This document shows positions 62,265-64,000 of a DNA stretch of 64,000 bases, piece by piece. Each line of letters opens with the position of its first letter. The stretch's first letter is position 1. The translations under genes and the position numbers were made by a program. Location of the stretch: contig NZ_MZMV01000022.1 in NCBI RefSeq assembly GCF_002210435.1, forward strand, positions 44,819 through 108,818, read 5' to 3'. The notes under the pieces were generated by a model. The model was not told the origin of the DNA and made no database searches. It worked only from the letters and a program-made list of their open reading frames with translations. Source of the DNA: Micromonospora wenchangensis (GTDB lineage: Bacteria > Actinomycetota > Actinomycetes > Mycobacteriales > Micromonosporaceae).

Positions 62265-64000
62265 CGCTGGTCCGCCCCCGCCGCGCCGTCGACCGACTTC
62301 ACCCCGCCCGGAGCCGTCGCGTCGTCGGCGTCAGCGGCCGGGGAGGCGACGGTGTCGGGCCGGTCGTCCGCCGACGCGCCCGCGATGTCGCCGGCGTCGC
62401 GTGCGGCACCGGTGGGCAGATCGTCACCGGCAGGGTCGTCCCGGTCGGCGTCGCGGACATCCTGGTCGGCGTCGGCGGTGTCCCGGTCGGCGTCCGGCCC
62501 ACTCGGCGCGGCACCGTCGCCGTCCCGGTCCTCGTCCTCGTCCTCGCGGTCGTCGTGGCTGTCGCGAGCCTCGTCGTCGACGTCGTCAACGTCGTCTTCG
62601 TCGTCGTCGAAGTCGTCCTCGTCACGGTCGTCGGCGGCCCGCCGGGTCCCGGCGTCCGGGTCGGCCGGCAGCGCGCCGGTGGCCCCGGCGGCGGGTTCCT
62701 CTACCGGCTCGTCGTCCTCGTCGTCGCCCTCGATCACCACGCCGTCGAGTTCCAGCAGCCGCTCCGGGGCATCGGTCTCACCGTCGGTGTCCACGTCGGC
62801 GGCCCGCGAGAACCACTCCCGGGCCTCCTCGCGGCGGTCCACCGCTAGCAGCGCGTCGGCAAACGCGTACCGCAGCCGCGCGGTCCACGGCTCGGCCACG
62901 TCGGTGGTCAGCTCCGGAACCTGGAGCATCGCCACCGCCGCGTCCTTCTGCCCCAGGTCACCCCGGGCGCCCGCCGCGACGATCAGCAGTTCGACCGCGA
63001 CAGCCTTGTCGAGCTTGTCGTTGTCGGCCCCCCGGAACAGGTCGATCGCCCGCTCCGGCCGCCCCAGCGCCCGCTCGCAGTCGGCCAGCACGGCCAGGTG
63101 GCTCTGCAACCCGGTCATCCGGTGGTACGTGCGCAGCTCGGCGATCGCCGTCTGCCACTCCCCCGCGTGGTACGCGGCCAGACCGACCGCCTCACGTACG
63201 GCGGAGATCCGGGCGGCCAGCCGCCGGGCGGCCATCGCGTGGGCCAGCGCCTCCGCCGGGTCCTCGTCGATCAGCTGACCGGTGGCGACCAGGTGCCGGG
63301 CGACGGTCTCCGCCACCGGCTTGTTCAGCGACAGCAGCTCCGCGCGGACGGCCGTGTCGAGGTCACTCGCGGAGATCTCGTCCGGCAGCACCGGCGCGAC
63401 CGCCCGGCCGTCGGTCTCGTCCCGACGCTCCCGGTCGGGGCCGAACCCGCCCTCCCGACGACGGTCGTCCCCCCGCTGGTCGTCCCGGCGCGGCCGGTCG
63501 TGACCGCCGCGCTCGCCGCCCCGGAAACCGCCCTCACGACGGTCACCGCCGCGCGAGTCGTCGTTGCGGAAACCACCCTCGCGGCGGTCACCGCCCCGGA
63601 AGCCACCCTCGCGGGAGTCACCGTCGCGGCGGAAGCCACCGGGCCGGGAGTCGCCGTCACGCGGACCCGACCGGAAACCACCGGGCCGGGAGTCGCCGTC
63701 ACGCGGACCGGACCGGAAACCACCCTCACGACGGTCACCGCCGAAGCCACCTTCGCGGCGATCGCCGCCGCGGAAGCCGCCCTCACGACGGTCGCCGCCG
63801 AATCCACCGGGCCGACGGTCGCCGCCCCGGAAGCCGCCCTCGCGGGAGTCGCCACCGCGGAAGCCGCCCTCGCGCGGGCCGGACCGGAAACCACCACGGT
63901 CACCACGCGAATCGTCGCGACGGTCCCCACCACGGAAACCACCCTCACGGGAGTCACCGTCACGCGGACCAGACCGGAAACCACCCTCACGACGATCGCC
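62261..64000 (-). CDS. TPR-like protein with N-terminal RGG/GGF repeat domain and acidic tail (5' end outside window)
   Basis: The frame is open from the window edge to TGA at 62261, 579 codons. The first ~180 visible residues are degenerate repeats such as GDRREGGFRGG, GDSREGGFRGG and GDSRPGGFRSGPRD, with ~15 GGF units: an Arg/Gly/Phe-rich disordered domain. Then comes a helical TPR-like part (from LPDEISASDLDTAVRAELLS through DRREEAREWFSRAADVDTDG), homologous in position to Rv1691. The last ~150 residues are extremely acidic (DEDDFDDDEDDVDDVDD). A GTG at 63391 is only an internal codon. The opposite-charge ends suggest self-association or RNA binding; this is inferred. Confidence 0.82.
   Translation of the reverse strand, partial: GDRREGGFRSGPRDGDSREGGFRGGDRRDDSRGDRGGFRSGPREGGFRGGDSREGGFRGGDRRPGGFGGDRREGGFRGGDRREGGFGGDRREGGFRSGPRDGDSRPGGFRSGPRDGDSRPGGFRRDGDSREGGFRGGDRREGGFRNDDSRGGDRREGGFRGGERGGHDRPRRDDQRGDDRRREGGFGPDRERRDETDGRAVAPVLPDEISASDLDTAVRAELLSLNKPVAETVARHLVATGQLIDEDPAEALAHAMAARRLAARISAVREAVGLAAYHAGEWQTAIAELRTYHRMTGLQSHLAVLADCERALGRPERAIDLFRGADNDKLDKAVAVELLIVAAGARGDLGQKDAAVAMLQVPELTTDVAEPWTARLRYAFADALLAVDRREEAREWFSRAADVDTDGETDAPERLLELDGVVIEGDDEDDEPVEEPAAGATGALPADPDAGTRRAADDRDEDDFDDDEDDVDDVDDEARDSHDDREDEDEDRDGDGAAPSGPDADRDTADADQDVRDADRDDPAGDDLPTGAARDAGDIAGASADDRPDTVASPAADADDATAPGGVKSVDGAAGADQR

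Noticed and set aside
63325..63990. Val/Ala/Thr-rich 221-codon minus-strand ORF
   Set aside because: It is a +1 shadow of the RGG-repeat frame; the real frame continues into the TPR-like core and to the stop at 62261.
63391..64000. Tandem repeat array resembling a CRISPR or satellite
   Set aside because: Repeats are irregular in spacing, differ mainly at third codon positions and translate into a continuous GGF-repeat protein joined in frame to the TPR part.

Overview
The window is high-GC actinobacterial DNA, most likely from a Micromonospora-like member of the Micromonosporaceae. The evidence is the codon bias, frequent GTG/TTG starts, translationally coupled stop/start overlaps, and a right half that follows the conserved actinobacterial order known from Mycobacterium tuberculosis Rv1691-Rv1713. 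Family assignments come from reading motifs by eye; no database search was run.

Layout. (1) 1-2385: two tandem secreted proteins sharing a ricin-type lectin tail; the second is a ThuA / DUF1080 / CBM6 / lectin enzyme. (2) 2478-8033: a DHA2-type exporter, a SAM methyltransferase, a divergent XRE-cupin regulator with a palindromic operator, a transposase relic, an F420-type luciferase-like oxidoreductase and the end of a second exporter. (3) 8035-13563: an accessory cassette with a 20-codon ORF under a near-perfect Shine-Dalgarno, a large TPR-like protein, a lone condensation-fold protein, an MFS exporter, a divergent APH-fold kinase, and a 57-codon peptide with a RiPP-leader look. (4) 13757-32599: a biosynthetic cluster made of single-function proteins. 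It has two stand-alone AMP-ligases, four carrier proteins or domains, two more condensation enzymes (three in the window with the one in region 3), three thioesterases (two with Cys in place of the nucleophilic Ser), a KAS III pseudogene, an NDP-sugar pyrophosphorylase-like protein with an MGT-type glycosyltransferase, a reductase / CitE-like lyase / MaoC hydratase / alpha-oxoamine synthase operon, and an exporter. The last operon has the enzyme logic of the carbonylmethylene pseudodipeptide pathway of the ketomemicins, so the cluster may make a glycosylated, ketomethylene-containing acyl-peptide. (5) 32793-36116: a double AAA+ (CbxX/EccA-like) protein, an integrase C-terminal relic, a terminator and tRNA-Pro(GGG), which look like an island boundary. 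(6) 36300-64000: core genome on the minus strand: der, cmk, RluB-like, scpB, scpA, ParA-like, xerD, ald, Nudix, pyrG, an envelope module (phosphatase-like membrane protein, GT4, murJ, a PNPT-like transferase, steB, steA), recN, nadK, tlyA, a phasin/H1-like protein, an SCP2-like protein, a HAD phosphatase, and a TPR protein whose N-terminus is a long RGG/GGF repeat running off the window.

How it fits together. In the cluster, a CoA-linked diacid is probably built, reduced and joined to an amino acid by the alpha-oxoamine synthase. Free-standing AMP-ligases, carriers, condensation enzymes and thioesterases could then extend and release it, with glycosylation and export by the flanking transferase and MFS proteins. 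The right half holds chromosome segregation (ParA/ScpA/ScpB/XerD), nucleotide metabolism (Cmk/PyrG/NadK), ribosome maturation (Der/RluB/TlyA) and envelope assembly (MurJ/SteA/SteB).
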